Positions 33,053-43,976 of a DNA stretch of 64,000 bases are shown here, piece by piece. The position numbers and the translations under genes were made by a program. The stretch is taken from positions 38,287,442 to 38,351,441 of the forward strand of contig OZ022342.1 in NCBI GenBank assembly GCA_963989245.1. The letters run 5' to 3'. The notes beneath the pieces are model-generated. The model worked only from the letters and a program-made list of their open reading frames with translations. It had not been told where the DNA came from and did no database searches. Numbering within the stretch: the stretch's first letter is position 1; every line of letters starts with the position of its first letter. This stretch comes from Nansenia antarctica. Its lineage: Eukaryota > Chordata > Actinopteri > Argentiniformes > Microstomatidae.

Positions 33053-33561
33053 GATAGCTAGCAGTGGCGGCTGGTGCTAAACATTTTGGGTGGGGCACAG
33101 GTTATGGGGGCATGCTCCACGGGGAAGAATATCAACTTTAAAATCTGGATTTACAGTCGATTTTAGCATGAGAATAACAGTGTTTCCCCTAGGTTTGCTG
33201 CCTTGGGGGGGTGGCATGGGCCGTGGCATGGACCCCCCCCCCCCCCCCCAGGGGGTAAGACCCTGCGACATACCAGCGTCATGTCCAGGGGGTGTACTAA
33301 CTTGTACATTAAGCCGCCTCACGCTACGGAAACAGGAAATAGGCTCCTTCCCTATGGGCCATTAGGCTCGAGAACCATCGGTTCTCAAGGCTACTTACTT
33401 ATGTGGTCTTGACTACCTGTCCACTTTCTCACCTGGTTCTTGCTCTCTCTCTCTGGTGTGCTGACACCATCCTGCTCTCTCTCCTTCTCTCCCTCTCTAT
33501 CCTCCTCTCTCCCTTTTGCTGTCAACCAAAAGGCAAACATAACAACCAGAGTTTATTTTTT

Positions 33562-33599
33562 TTATAAATTGATATGGATCAATCCATATCAATTTATAA
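33562..33599. repeat. 38-bp palindrome
   Basis: Two perfect 18-base arms (first TTATAAATTGATATGGAT) around the central CA. The right arm overlaps the SINE target duplication. Confidence 0.9.
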
Positions 33600-33610
33600 C
33601 ATAATTATAA

Positions 33611-33956
33611 AAAAATTAAAATACAAATTTGAACCCAACCAATTATCCCCTGCCTATTGCGTAGGATCCGCCGCACGACCCCGTGGCCGGCATCCCCAGA
33701 GGAGATCGCCAGGCAGACTAGCTGACTGGCTCCTCGAGCCCAGCACCGTTATTCCGGCACCCCGGGGGCGCTGTTGCGCGACGGATCCTTGTCCGGAAAT
33801 AGTCCGATACCGCCCTCTGGAGCGGCCGCTCAATATGCCGCTCCCTGTGTGCCTCGGCCATATCCTGGTCTGGCGAGACCGGGATTCGATCCCAGTCCCC
33901 GGTGGGCAGCTTGCACTAGTGGCTAGTGCTTAGACCGTTAAGCCACCGCAGGGCAC
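33611..33956 (-). mobile_element. tRNA-derived SINE, 346 bp, 23-bp TSD
   Basis: The identical 23-bp flanks are at 33588-33610 and 33957-33979. On the minus strand the head has an A-box-like TGGCTTAACGGTC and a B-box-like GGATCGAATCC about 45 bases later, so RNA polymerase III would start next to 33956. The GC-rich body is followed by an A/T-rich tail. The tRNA of origin was not assigned. Confidence 0.85.
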
Positions 33957-34259
33957 ATCAATTTATAACATAATTATAATTGAATTTTGGATTGCTGTGG
34001 GCAATGCAGTCAGATAATGTCATTTTGACATTACTCTCTCACCTGGAAAAAAAACATGTCCAACTATACTATACAAAACAGACATTTCAAATGCTTCAAT
34101 CCACTGTCCATGTACTGTAAATATGCCATTATGGTATTACCAATGAAGCCCAACTCTAGCAGAATAAGAAAGATTGTATATCTACTTTAAGTAAAATAAT
34201 AAAGTGCCTCCAGTTAGCTCTTTAGCTGGCATGTGTGCAGCAGACTAGCTCATCTCATC

Positions 34260-35970
34260 ACCTCTGAGCATATATCACTACATCTTATATATCACTACAT
34301 CTTATATATCACTACATCTATATATCACTATATCTTATATATCACTACATCTTATATATCACTATATCTTATATATCACTATATCTTATATATCACTACA
34401 TCTTATATATCACTATATCTATATATCACTACATCTTATATATCACTATATCTATATATCACTACATCTTATATATCACTACATCTTATATATCACTATT
34501 TCTTATATATCACTACATCTTATATATCACTACATATTATATATCACTACGTCTTATATATCATTACATCTTATATATCACTACATCTTATATATCACTA
34601 TATCTATATATCACTACATCTTATATATCACTATATCTATATATCACTACATCTTATATATCACTACATCTTATACTGTATATCACTACATCTTATATAT
34701 CATTACATCTTATATATCACTACATCTTATATATCACTACATCTTATATATCACTATATATTATATATCACTACATCTTATATATCCAGGGGTGCACATA
34801 ACTTTTTGGGGCCAGTGCTCAGAGGAGCACCTAGGGATGCTGCTTGGTGCTCCCCGAGCTCGCGAGTCACGACCCGTCCCACAGGATGGATAAAAAAGGG
34901 ATACATGGATAACTTATATTAGCAAAATGACATTTATTCATAAATAAAGATGAACGAACAAATGATTGTGTGCAAAACAAAATAAACAAATGCAAAATCA
35001 AATAACTGCTCTTTAAGCATGAAAGTCTGTCAGACTCCTTTAAACACAATGAAATCAACTGACATCTCTTTAAGCACTAACTGAATGTCTGTTCTTTAAA
35101 CACAATGAAATAAACGGACATCTCTTTAAGCACTGCTCTGTTCTGTAAACACTGAAATCAACTTTTCAACAAAAAGTTACAGCCTAAGCATTTACTTATG
35201 CTACAAGCTTAATCATCATCACTGCTCTCTTGACTGCTGTAAGTTATCACTGTCCTCAATTTCAACCATGGTAGAGGATGTTGTAGGCCATCACTTTAAA
35301 TAGCTCGTTATTTTGATTGTGCAACAAAGTCTTTTTTTTCTTATTTTTTCTAATAGAATTCCCAACCATATTCCCTGGGTCAGGGGTCTAGGTGCGATAA
35401 TGAAGCTGTAAAACAAACGTCTGAACGTTTGAAAGCTTCAGAGAAAAGAAACGTGAAGTCCCTTGGTGTTGTTTTTCCTTTTAGCGACGAGTCGTTCGGG
35501 ACTGAATTTTCACGTGTCGGCGTGATAACCATGCGATACGCGATACGCGATACGCGGAATGAAAGTACGAGTTACGATACTTTCCGAATGTTTTCTTGAG
35601 GGGAGTCGCCGTGGTCGTCGTGATGGATTACTCATTGGTTTAATTATTTATAATTAATTATTTATTACTCGTCGGGCCTTCGGCTGAGGGGACGGCAAAT
35701 AGTTACTTACTTGGTGGGGCTTGCTTCTTGGACCCAGCTGTTGGTGCGCAAAAGCGCCTTCATGCGGCTGATCTGCCGCGCAGCATGCATTTTGGCGACG
35801 CATGCGCACTGGCGCACCAGTTATGTGCACCCCTGTATATATCACTACATCTTATACTGTATATCACTACATCTTATATATCATTACATCTTATATATCA
35901 CTACATCTTATATATCACTATATATTATATATCACTACATCTTATATATCACTACATCTTATATATCACT
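34260..35970. repeat. 19-bp minisatellite (TATATATCACTACATCTTA), interrupted by hAT-5
   Basis: About 27 degenerate units at 34264-34786 and seven more at 35836-35970. Variants lack TATA or change CTACATCT to CTATATCT. The translated frames on this array are meaningless repeats. Confidence 0.9.
34787..35835. mobile_element. hAT-5, 1049 bp, non-autonomous; TSD TATATATC
   Basis: Ends CAGGGGTGCACATAACT... and ...GTTATGTGCACCCCTG; TATATATC at 34779-34786 and 35836-35843, inside the minisatellite. Near the right end on the minus strand a short frame, MHAARQISRMKALL ... EASPTK, ends at a GTAAGT donor and may be the first transposase exon. No catalytic region. Confidence 0.9.
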
Positions 35971-35974
35971 ATAT

Positions 35975-36462
35975 CAGTGAGTTAGTTAGCTACCTAGTTA
36001 GTTAGTCAGTTAGTTAGCTAGTTAGCTACCTAGCTAGTCAGTCAGTCAGTCAGTTAGTTAGTTAGTTAGGTAGGTAGTTAGTTAGTTAGCTACCTAGCTA
36101 GTCAGTCAGTTAGTTAGTTAGCTACCTAGCTAGTCAGTCAGTCAGTTAGTTAGTTAGTCAGTTAGTTAGTTAGTTAGTCAGTCAGTTAGTTAGTCAGTTA
36201 GTTAGTTAGCTACCGAGCTAGTCAGTCATTCAGTTAGTTAGTTAGCTACCTAGCTAGTCAGTCAGTCAGTCAGTTAGTTAGTTAGTTAGTTAGCTACCTA
36301 GCTAGTTAGTTAGTCAGTTAGTTAGTTAGCTACCTAGCTAGTCAGCCAGTCAGTCAGTTAGTTAGTTAGCTACCTAGCTAGTCAGTCAGTCAGTCAGTTA
36401 GTCAGTTAGTTAGCTACCTAGCTAGTCAGTTAGTCAGTTAGTTAGCTAGTTAGCTAGCTAGC
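35975..36462. repeat. GTTA/GTCA tetranucleotide array with higher-order units
   Basis: Runs of GTTA and GTCA are broken regularly by GCTACCTAGCTA, giving a higher-order period of roughly 50-60 bases, about eight units. Confidence 0.9.
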
Positions 36463-36474
36463 TGGTTCCTGCGT

Positions 36475-36600
36475 ACCTCTCCAAGGCCTTCACCGCGTCC
36501 TCGTCGTCCCTGAACACCACGTAGGCGTTGATGCTCACGCGCACAATGTTGTATTTCTGGTTTGGAGCCGGAAATTGCAAAACGTCACGTTTGACGTCAG
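36475..36600 (-). pseudogene. Exon-like fragment resembling an RRM of RBM34/Nop12-type protein
   Basis: The minus strand reads PNQKYNIV...INAYVVFRDDEDAVKALER, then AG|GTACGC, a good splice donor. 'INAYVVF' followed by an acidic stretch and 'A.KALER' is the RNP1 region of an RRM, and the N-before-AYVVF form is that of RBM34-like nucleolar RNA-binding proteins. No start, acceptor or other exon is clear. Codons are GC-rich compared with the neighbourhood. It lies inside hAT-4, so it may be a captured host exon. It could also be chance similarity. Confidence 0.4.
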
Positions 36601-37051
36601 ACTTAACAACCGGATATTCAGGGCGCAATTTTTGCGCCCCGGCCGAGAAATAGGAGACAGCCAATTGGAGCGCTGCTACAGCTCACGTGTAAGACAAAAG
36701 TATTTGGCCTAACATAGACTTGCATTCGGCCGGCGTCCCGACTCCTCCCCTATGTATTTTAACAGTGAATTTTACACACACACAGATAAAATGTTTATTG
36801 TATTGGAGGATTTTTAATGAATGCTGATAGGCGCCGACAGAATATCAGCCGCATTTTGTGAATAAACAACGCCCCAGCGCCCTCTATCGGCCAGCCGCCA
36901 CTGATAGCTAGCTACTGAATGTTTTCTTCTCAATAATCGTGTTTTCACATTCGCAAGCTCTCAACGATCATGCTGTTGCACAATATTCTACTTCGCCCCA
37001 TAGTGTCTTGGTGGTAAAGTGCAGGCAGTCAAAGGCATACTGTCATTCACA

Positions 37052-38147
37052 CAGTGGTGTGCCGTCAGGGCCAGCAAGGCCTTCTCTGCTGGCCTAAACA
37101 TCATCAGAATATACATTTTATTTTAATATATTTTTTCCACAAATATGTATTAATGATTCCCCATAGTCTATTCTCTTCATTTCATAGCTTTCCTCTTGGT
37201 TGCGCTGCTTCCAGTCTCCGATTGAGATTTGGAGGGCTGGCCTTTATGTTAGAGCTTTTATCCAATCAAAATGTGTTGCTAGGGGGCTCAAAAATCTGCC
37301 CGCCTGCACATTAAACGGTGCCGCGGATTCGACCTGTAACTTAACGTTGGAACGAGAAAACCTGTGGCGTACCTAGTAAACCTACGTAGATGCGAGCAAA
37401 AGCAACAACGGCGCCTGCTGTAAGGCTCAATGATGTCAGCACCCAGCACGTCTTTTGATTGGATACGCACTATTGATACGCACTATTGATACGCACTATT
37501 GATATTCACTATTGAGATGAGTAACTATGCCGGTAGATGTGAAACTTTTGAAAGTGCGCAGGGAAACGGAGCATCACAACGAAAGCTTTCGTTGACTGAT
37601 CGATAATACTGATCGATTGTGTCCTGTTTTTGGGTAAACAATAACTTTCGTTTAGGGGACACGAACAGAGGAAACTACATTGAGCTTCTTTCTTTTCTGG
37701 CTGAAAACAACCCAGATTTACATTACCACCTGTCCACAAACAAAGTGTTTACTGGGACGTCAGGCAAAATACAAAACGACCTGATTTTTGCTATTGCTCA
37801 AGTGATGGGAGAAGAGATCAAAATGGAGATTAAAAAGGCACCCTTTGTCGCTATTATGGTGGACGAGACGACAGACGTGGGTAATGTAGCGATCTTAAAG
37901 ATGTTAGTTTAACACTCTTCATTGTAAATGCGGATTTATTGATTAAAAATGCTTCGGAAATATTAATATAACTCTGTTGTACTTGTCTGACTATGTTAAG
38001 GTGATGCAACGCCCGGTTATACTGTGTTTCTGTCTAGTTTCTAGAGCCATGGCGTCATAACGATGGTATTAAGAGGTAGAATAATTCAGGTAGGAATGTG
38101 TCGGACATCACTGAAGGCCTAGGTGTGAAATGCACCGCCCGCCACTG
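37052..38147. mobile_element. hAT-6, 1.1 kb; TSD CATTCACA
   Basis: Ends CAGTGGTGTGCCGTC... and ...GCCCGCCACTG; CATTCACA at 37044-37051 and 38148-38155. The empty site is at about 42972-42979 in the other arm copy. Confidence 0.93.
37640..37912 (+). pseudogene. hAT-6 transposase fragment (DUF4371/zf-MYM-like type)
   Basis: Frame 37619-37912 contains RGNYIELLSFLAE, FTGTSGKIQNDLIFAI and APFVAIMVDETTDVGN. This is the DUF4371 region of the fish hAT transposases related to ZMYM1/ZMYM6, with the first catalytic aspartate in VDETTD. It stops at 37912, and the remaining two thirds, including other catalytic residues and the dimerisation domain, are absent. Confidence 0.75.
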
Positions 38148-38880
38148 CATTCACAGGAGATTAATGCTGGTGCGCGTAGTTCTTTTGGAAAACGTGTTTA
38201 TTTTAGAATATTTATCATATAAATAAATATAAATAATACTCATTACATTGACATTTATGATCAAATAATGGTTGTGGTAATGTATTATTAGCGACCCCCA
38301 CAGATGTATGATTTTACTGCTTTCATGGGAGCTCAGACCTTCCTTATGGGAGCTCAGCTCCCATTGGCTCCCACATAACTCGAACCCTGACGTTGACCCA
38401 GTGTGCGCTCCGGCGTTCTCAGAGCAAATTTACGAACGCACTTTACATTGTGGCAGTTGATGCACCAGTGTAATGTTACATGAAAAGTTGTTTGTTTTTC
38501 TTCGTTTGAAAACATGGGATAGATTTGTCCGTGAGTATCAGTATATACATGTTACAATAAGGTTAATGTAGCTAAAATATACATTCTAATTGTTGAGTTT
38601 ATATTTGTTGATTTGATGTTGTTAGCCTCTTGTTGTTAGCCTCATCATCATCTTATCTCATCCAAGCTTATTCCTCTAGTTATACCCCATCTCTTGTGCA
38701 ATGTGCTCTACAATCTGGGCACATGAATGATCGGATCGGTGAGCAGGGGCCAACTGTCGCGCCATTCATCTCATTAAGTTTCATAATTGGATTCAGTTTT
38801 GTATAACATAATATGTTAAGGATAAGGATATGTATCCTTTCTTTAGACAGTATAGGCTGCCCTGAACGAACTAGCTAGCT

Positions 38881-41800
38881 TTACATTTTACATTTACATT
38901 TTTGGCATTTAGCAGACGCCTTATTCCAAAGCGACTTACAATCAATACATTTGAATACTAAGCATGTGAATCAGCAATCCATCATTCGTTGCAGGAAGAG
39001 TAATCTAGCTCGGGCCCGGGGCCACTGATAGAAGGAAAAACCTTCTCCCTATCGCCTTCTACTAAAACTTTTTTTTTTTTTTTTTTTTACTGGAGAAACT
39101 GAGAAACAGTACAAGGGGGGCAATAGACGTTCTTAGGGACACAGTAGAGGGGAAAGCGGGTGTCTTTAGGAGACGTAGTGGTGAGGGTCGGAAGATTTCT
39201 CAGGAGGAGCAGTTAAGATGTAACCTGAAGAGATGGGTCTTCAGTCTACGACGGAAGATGGGTAGTGACTCTGCCGTTCTGACAGCCGTGGGGAGCTCAT
39301 TCCACCAGCGGGGAGCCAGTGTTGTGAAGAGACGTGATCGGGCAGCCCGACTGCTGTGTAGAGGAGGTGAGGCCATTCGGCCAGCCGAGGTGGAGGAGCG
39401 GAGTGAGCGGGCAGGGGTTTGGGGGGTTACCATTTCCTTCAGGTAGGCAGGGGCTGTCCCTTTAGCTGCCTGGTATGCAAGCATCAGGGTCTTGAATCTG
39501 ATGTGAGCTGCTATCGGGAGCCAGTGCAGGGTGCGAAGGAGAGGGGTGACCTGCGAGTATTTGGGGAGGTTGAATACCAGCCGGGCAGCAGCATTCTGGA
39601 TGAGCTGCAGAGGTCTAATGGCTGAAGCGGGGAGCCCAGCCAGGAGTACATTGCAGTAATCCAGGCGGGAGATGACCAGTGCCTGGGTCAAGAGTTGCGC
39701 TGCCTCTCTGGTAAGGAATGGTCGTATCCTTCTGATGTTGTAGAGGAAGAATCTGCAGGAGCGAGCCGTTGCTGCAATGTTCTCCGCACAGGATAGTCGG
39801 TTATCCAGGATCACTCCAAGGTTCTTGGCTGTCAGGGAGGGGGTTACAGTAGAGTTCTCCACTGTGATGGAGAAGTCTTGGAGAGGGCAGGCTTTCCCGG
39901 GGATGAAGAGGAGCTCGGTCTTGTTAAGATTGAGCTTGAGATGGTGGTCAGCCATCCAAGTTGAAATGTCAGCGAGGCATGCTGAGATACGGGTTGCCAC
40001 GTGTACATCAGACGGGGGGAAGGACAGGAAGAGTTGAGTGTCGTCTGCGTAGCTGTGGTAGGAGAGCCCATGTGAAGAGATTACTGAGCCAAGAGACTTG
40101 GTGTAGAGGGAGAAAAGTAGGGGCCCTAGGACAGAACCCTGGGGTACTCCAGTGGAGAGGGTTCGTGGAGAAGATAGCGATTCTCTCCAGGTCACCTGGT
40201 AGGAGCGGCCCGCCAGGTAGGAAGAAAACCAGGAGTGTGCGGTGCCAGAGATGCTCAGGTCTGAGAGGATGGAGAGAAGGATCTGGTGATTGACTGTGTC
40301 GAAGGCAGCAGACAGGTCAAGGAGAATGAGAACAGAGGAGAGGGAGGAAGCTTGGGCAGAGTGGAGGGCTTCCGTGACAGCAAGGAGCGCAGTCTCAGTG
40401 GAATGCCCAGCCTTGAAGCCGGATTGGTGGGGGTCTAAGTGATCCATCTTCCGGAGATAGTCAGTCAGTTGTTTAGATGCCGCGCGTTCAAGGGTTTTGG
40501 AAGGGAAGGAGAGAAGGGATACAGGTCTGTAATTGTGGGCAGATGATGGGTCAAGGGTAGGTTTCTTGAGGAGAGGCTTGACTCTGGCTATTTTGAAGGC
40601 CGCTGGGACAGATCCTGTGGATAGGGAGGAGTTGATTAGGGTGGTAAGGTAAGGAAGGATGTCGGGGGAAATGGATTGGAGAAGGGGGGAGGGGATGGGA
40701 TCAAGAGGGCATGTGGTTGCCCGCTTTGATGTGATAAGTGTGAGAATCTCATCGGGGGAGAGGGGGGAAAAAGATGACAATTCAGAGACCGAGTGTCGAG
40801 GAGAGAGTTTGGAAGGGATGTTAGCATTGTTAGTGGGAGGAGGGAGAGGTGGAGGGGAAAAGGTGCTGCTGATGTCGTCCACCTTTTTTTCAAAGTAGGT
40901 GACAAAGTCATCGGCGGACAGGGAGGAAGGGGGAGGGGGAGGAGGTGGATTAAGGAGTGAAGAGAAAGTGGAGAACAGTTTTCTAGGATTAGAGGCAGAA
41001 GAATGTATTTTGGAATGATAGTAGGATGCTTTAGCAGCTGATGCCGAGGAGGCGTAGTTGGCAAGGAGAGAGTGATATAGGTTAAGGTCATCAGAAAGGC
41101 CAGTTTTTCTCCATTTCCTCTCAGCTGCTCTGAGCTCAAGTCTGCAAGCATGTAGCGTTTCAGAGAGCCAGGGAGCTCGAGGAGAGGATCGAGCTGGCTT
41201 CAAGGTTAGTGGACAGAGGGTGTCGAAGGATTAGGTGAGAGCGGACAGGAGGGTTGAGGATGCCGCATCAGTGGATAGAAGGGAGAAGGATTCGACAGAG
41301 GGTAGGGAGGATAGGACAGAAGAAGAGAGGGTGCTGGGGGACAGGGTACGTAGGTTACGACGAGAGGGTCTTAAGTGGTTAGAGGCTGAGAGGGAAGAGG
41401 ACGTTTTGAGGGGAAGGGAGAAGGATATAAAGTGGTGATCAGAAACTGGAAGAGGGGTAACGGTAAGGTTGGAAGTGTGGGAAGATCTGGTGAAGACAAG
41501 GTCGAGCTGATTGCCTGCCTTATGAGTCGGAGGAGAGGGGGACAGGGTAAGGCCGAAGGAGAGGAGAAGGTCAAGTACTCCAGATGAGAGAAGCTTCTCA
41601 GATTGGAAATTGAAGTCACCTAGTAGTACGAGCAGAGTGCCATCATCAGGGAAGGAGCTGAGAAGGCCATCCATCTCGCCTAGGAAGTCACCGAGCTGGC
41701 CTGGGGGGCGATAGATGACAACAATGTGGAGTTTGACCGGGGAGGAGACAAAAGCAGCATGAAATTCAAAGGAGGATATAGACAAGTGTGCCAGGGGAAG

Positions 41801-42623
41801 GACAGTATGTGACCACTTGGGCGAGATGAGGAGTCCTGTGCCTCCCCCTCGACCAGAGGGTATAGGGGAATGAGAAAAGGAGTAGGCGGCAGAGAGGGCT
41901 GCCGGTGTAGCTGTGTTTTCTGGTGTGATCCAGGTTTCAGTCAGAGCAAGGAAATTGAGGGCCATAAGAGATGCATAAGCTGAGATAGCGTCAGCTTTCC
42001 GGACCGCCGACTGGCAATTCCAGAGACCGCCTGCGGCGATAAAGTCATGGTCAGTAGAAAAAGGTGGGTAGATGAGATTAGAAGGGTTGCGAGGGGGGAT
42101 GTAGCATCTAGGTGTCCTCCTGAGAGTCAGAAGAACAGGGATAGGGAGAAAGCACATTGTGATAAAAGTCTGTAGAGGGGAAGAGGGCTAAGGAACCAAC
42201 AGAACTAGAAGTAGCTAAGCGCACTCAGTAGACCGGAGTGACTTGAGAAGACAACAACACTACAAACAACTGGAAGAGAAGGTACCTAGTACCCTGGCTT
42301 CCTCTCAGGCCTTCCTCGATGGACTCCCGCAGATAGACTCCCTTGTCTTGTTGTCACGAGTCTAGTGTCAGGAGGCTGTCGCTCTCAGACAGGCCAGATA
42401 TTAATGGAGACTCAGTAATTGCTAACAACTAGCAGGCTTGTAGCCCCTCCCACTAACGACCACTAATGCGAACGACTGACAGGTGTTCTCACTTGTCGCA
42501 TGTATGAGGCAAATGTCCCCATGTCTATTCAATATATACAGGACAGAGGCTCCTCCTACTTGCAGATTAGCACCTACTTGGGTCAGGGCTAGTGGTTTCA
42601 CTAGACTTATTCTGCCAGGCTTT
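38881..42623 (-). mobile_element. L2-clade LINE, about full length (L2-A)
   Basis: 3743 bp on the minus strand. It includes a 5' UTR of about 460 bp, endonuclease and RT coding, and a 3' end TAAGTCGCTTTGGAATAAGG...AAATGTAAAATGTAA with an A/T tail. The empty site is visible in the other hAT-3 arm (32855-32870): GAACTAGCTAGCT|GTCTCC. No target duplication is present, as is common for L2. Confidence 0.93.
39200..42157 (-). pseudogene. L2 ORF2 (endonuclease and reverse transcriptase), one nonsense codon
   Basis: The two long frames 41231-42157 and 39200-41203 are in the same register, separated only by TAA at 41231-41233. Together they span about 985 residues. Endonuclease: LALTETWI, VIYRPPG, LLGDFN and VSDHHFISF, the expected catalytic blocks. 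RT: PVSLLSFPSKTLER, LDLSAAFDTVNH, TGVPQGSVLGPLLF and catalytic SYADDTQLFLS. The C-terminus has WNELPTAVRTA and LKTHLFRLHL. Everything else is open, so a single mutation may have silenced this copy. The sister copy at 61219-63115 is far more damaged. Confidence 0.9.
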
Positions 42624-43352
42624 GTCTCCTTATACATACTGGAGGTGAGTTCTGCTACTTTCTTCGGAAGCACTTGGATTTGTTTGAGCTCTGCTATTTC
42701 AACAGTTTCAACGTTAGGTGTCATAACAGGTGCAGCTGAATTCAAGTTTGGTTTCTTGGATGAAAAGCCGAAACTTTCCAGGCTTGTCGACTCGGTCGGC
42801 AGCAGTGGCCTTTTTTGGGGGCGGCATGATAGCTAGCTACTGAATGTTTTCTTCTCAATAATCGTGTTTTCACGTTCGCAAGCTCTCAACGATCATATTC
42901 TGCTGTTGCACAATATTCTACTGCGCCCCATAGTGTCTTGGTGGTAAAGTGCAGGCAGTCAAAGGCATACTGTCATTCACAGGAGATGAATGCTGGTGCG
43001 CGTAGTTCTTTTGGAAAACGTGTTTATTTTAGAATATTTATCATATAAATAAATATAAATAATACTCATTACATTGACATTTATGATCAAATAATGGTTG
43101 TGGTAATGTATTATTAGCGACCCCCACAGATTTGACTGCTTTCATGGGAGCTCAGACCTTCCTTATGGGAGCTCAGCTCCCATTGGCTCCCACATAACTC
43201 GAACCCTGACAATAACATTTAATTTAGATATAACGTTAGACAGGGAGCGCATATTTATTTTTATGGCGTTCCGAAATGAACAATATGAGGCTGGGAGGGA
43301 AAAATCACAGTATACCCATTAGAAACAACTACAGTACACCACTGGGTAGGAG

Positions 43353-43972
43353 AGAAGATCCCTGGGAATGGCTGTAGCTTCAGTCCTCCGGAGAAGGCTT
43401 TCATGGAGTCATGCTGTGCATAGATTTTTCAATTTGAAATGATGAACGAAAAACTACCAAATACTGACTTACTGTATATCCAACAGAGTTGGAATATGAT
43501 CGTCATATTGAAATGTGTAGCTGCTGCAAAAGCAACTACAAGTGTCGTTTGTTTTGTATCGTCGGTTGGTATTTCAGTTGTTAAATCTGCAGAGACCCTC
43601 CAAACAAACATACATATTAAAACAAATACCAAACATTTGCATTTGCTCACTTGAAATCAAATGGTCTCAAATAAGTTTTGAGCAGTTTCTCAGAGCGTCA
43701 TACATTCCGTTATGGAATCTTCATTGTCTACCAACCAGACCCACAGTAGAAACACAACTCTTCTGTTATCGCCCCAATCATATGTAGGTCATGGATCCTC
43801 CCTGGGTTTATCTGGCTGCACAGGACACAACACACGTCAGACTGTCGCCATTTACTAAAATGCCTTTTTGTTTTGTCAGAAACTCAGTAAGACAGGAAGC
43901 AACTAGGGACTAGCTCTGTCACGAAGATCTCCCTGCACATCATGAATGACAACACTGTATGTTTGTATATGG
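43353..43972. other. Sequence between hAT-1 and the solo LTR, no gene seen
   Basis: Together with 28011-28214 this is the pre-insertion flank of the hAT nest. Two short overlapping frames on opposite strands (43429-43654) have no recognisable domain. Confidence 0.4.
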
Positions 43973-43976
43973 ATAT

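Larger units (their letters stand above)
33062..36903. mobile_element. hAT-4; TSD ATAGCTAG
   Basis: Ends CAGTGGCGGCTGG... and ...CCAGCCGCCACTG; ATAGCTAG at 33054-33061 and 36904-36911. The empty site is seen at 42826-42840. It has no transposase; it is filled with a SINE, satellite-like repeats, hAT-5 and an exon-like fragment. Confidence 0.95.
32365..38389. repeat. hAT-3 right arm, copy 1 (with two hAT insertions)
   Basis: After removing hAT-4 and hAT-6 with one TSD each, about 1.07 kb remain that match copy 2 (38390-43208 without its L2) nearly base for base. It ends at a full right terminus (GAACCCTG, 38389). Copy 2 starts immediately with ACGTTGACCCAG, as at 32365. Confidence 0.92.
31850..43208. 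mobile_element. hAT-3, with a duplicated right arm; TSD ACAATAAC
   Basis: Ends CAGGGTTCGAGTTAT... (31850) and ...ATAACTCGAACCCTG (43208), with a long terminal inverted repeat; ACAATAAC at 31842-31849 and 43209-43216. A second copy of the right terminus is at 38389. The element holds hAT-4, hAT-6 and a full L2. Confidence 0.93.
38390..43208. repeat. hAT-3 right arm, copy 2 (with L2 insertion)
   Basis: 38390-38880 plus 42624-43208, about 1.08 kb, are collinear with copy 1. It shows the uninterrupted target sequences for hAT-4 (ATAGCTAG near 42829) and hAT-6 (CATTCACA near 42972). Confidence 0.92.
28223..43344. mobile_element. hAT-1, outermost element of a nested hAT block; TSD GGTAGGAG
   Basis: Ends CAGTGGTGTCGTC... 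(28223) and ...TACACCACTG (43344), with GGTAGGAG at 28215-28222 and 43345-43352. Its own sequence is only about 620 bp (28223-28386, 31520-31849, 43217-43344) and carries no transposase. The rest is later insertions. Confidence 0.92.

Noticed and set aside
33178..33260. hAT-like end CAGTGTTTCCCCTAGG
   Set aside because: No matching right end (AGGGGAAACACTG) or 8-bp duplication found nearby.
34233..34922. 229-residue open frame
   Set aside because: It is the translation of the 19-bp minisatellite and the start of hAT-5, not a gene.
36475..36664. A complete host rbm34 gene
   Set aside because: Only one exon-sized piece is seen, surrounded by transposon and satellite sequence; no other RRM or start.
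39258..40293. Plus-strand frames over the L2 element
   Set aside because: Shadows of the long, domain-containing minus-strand ORF2.
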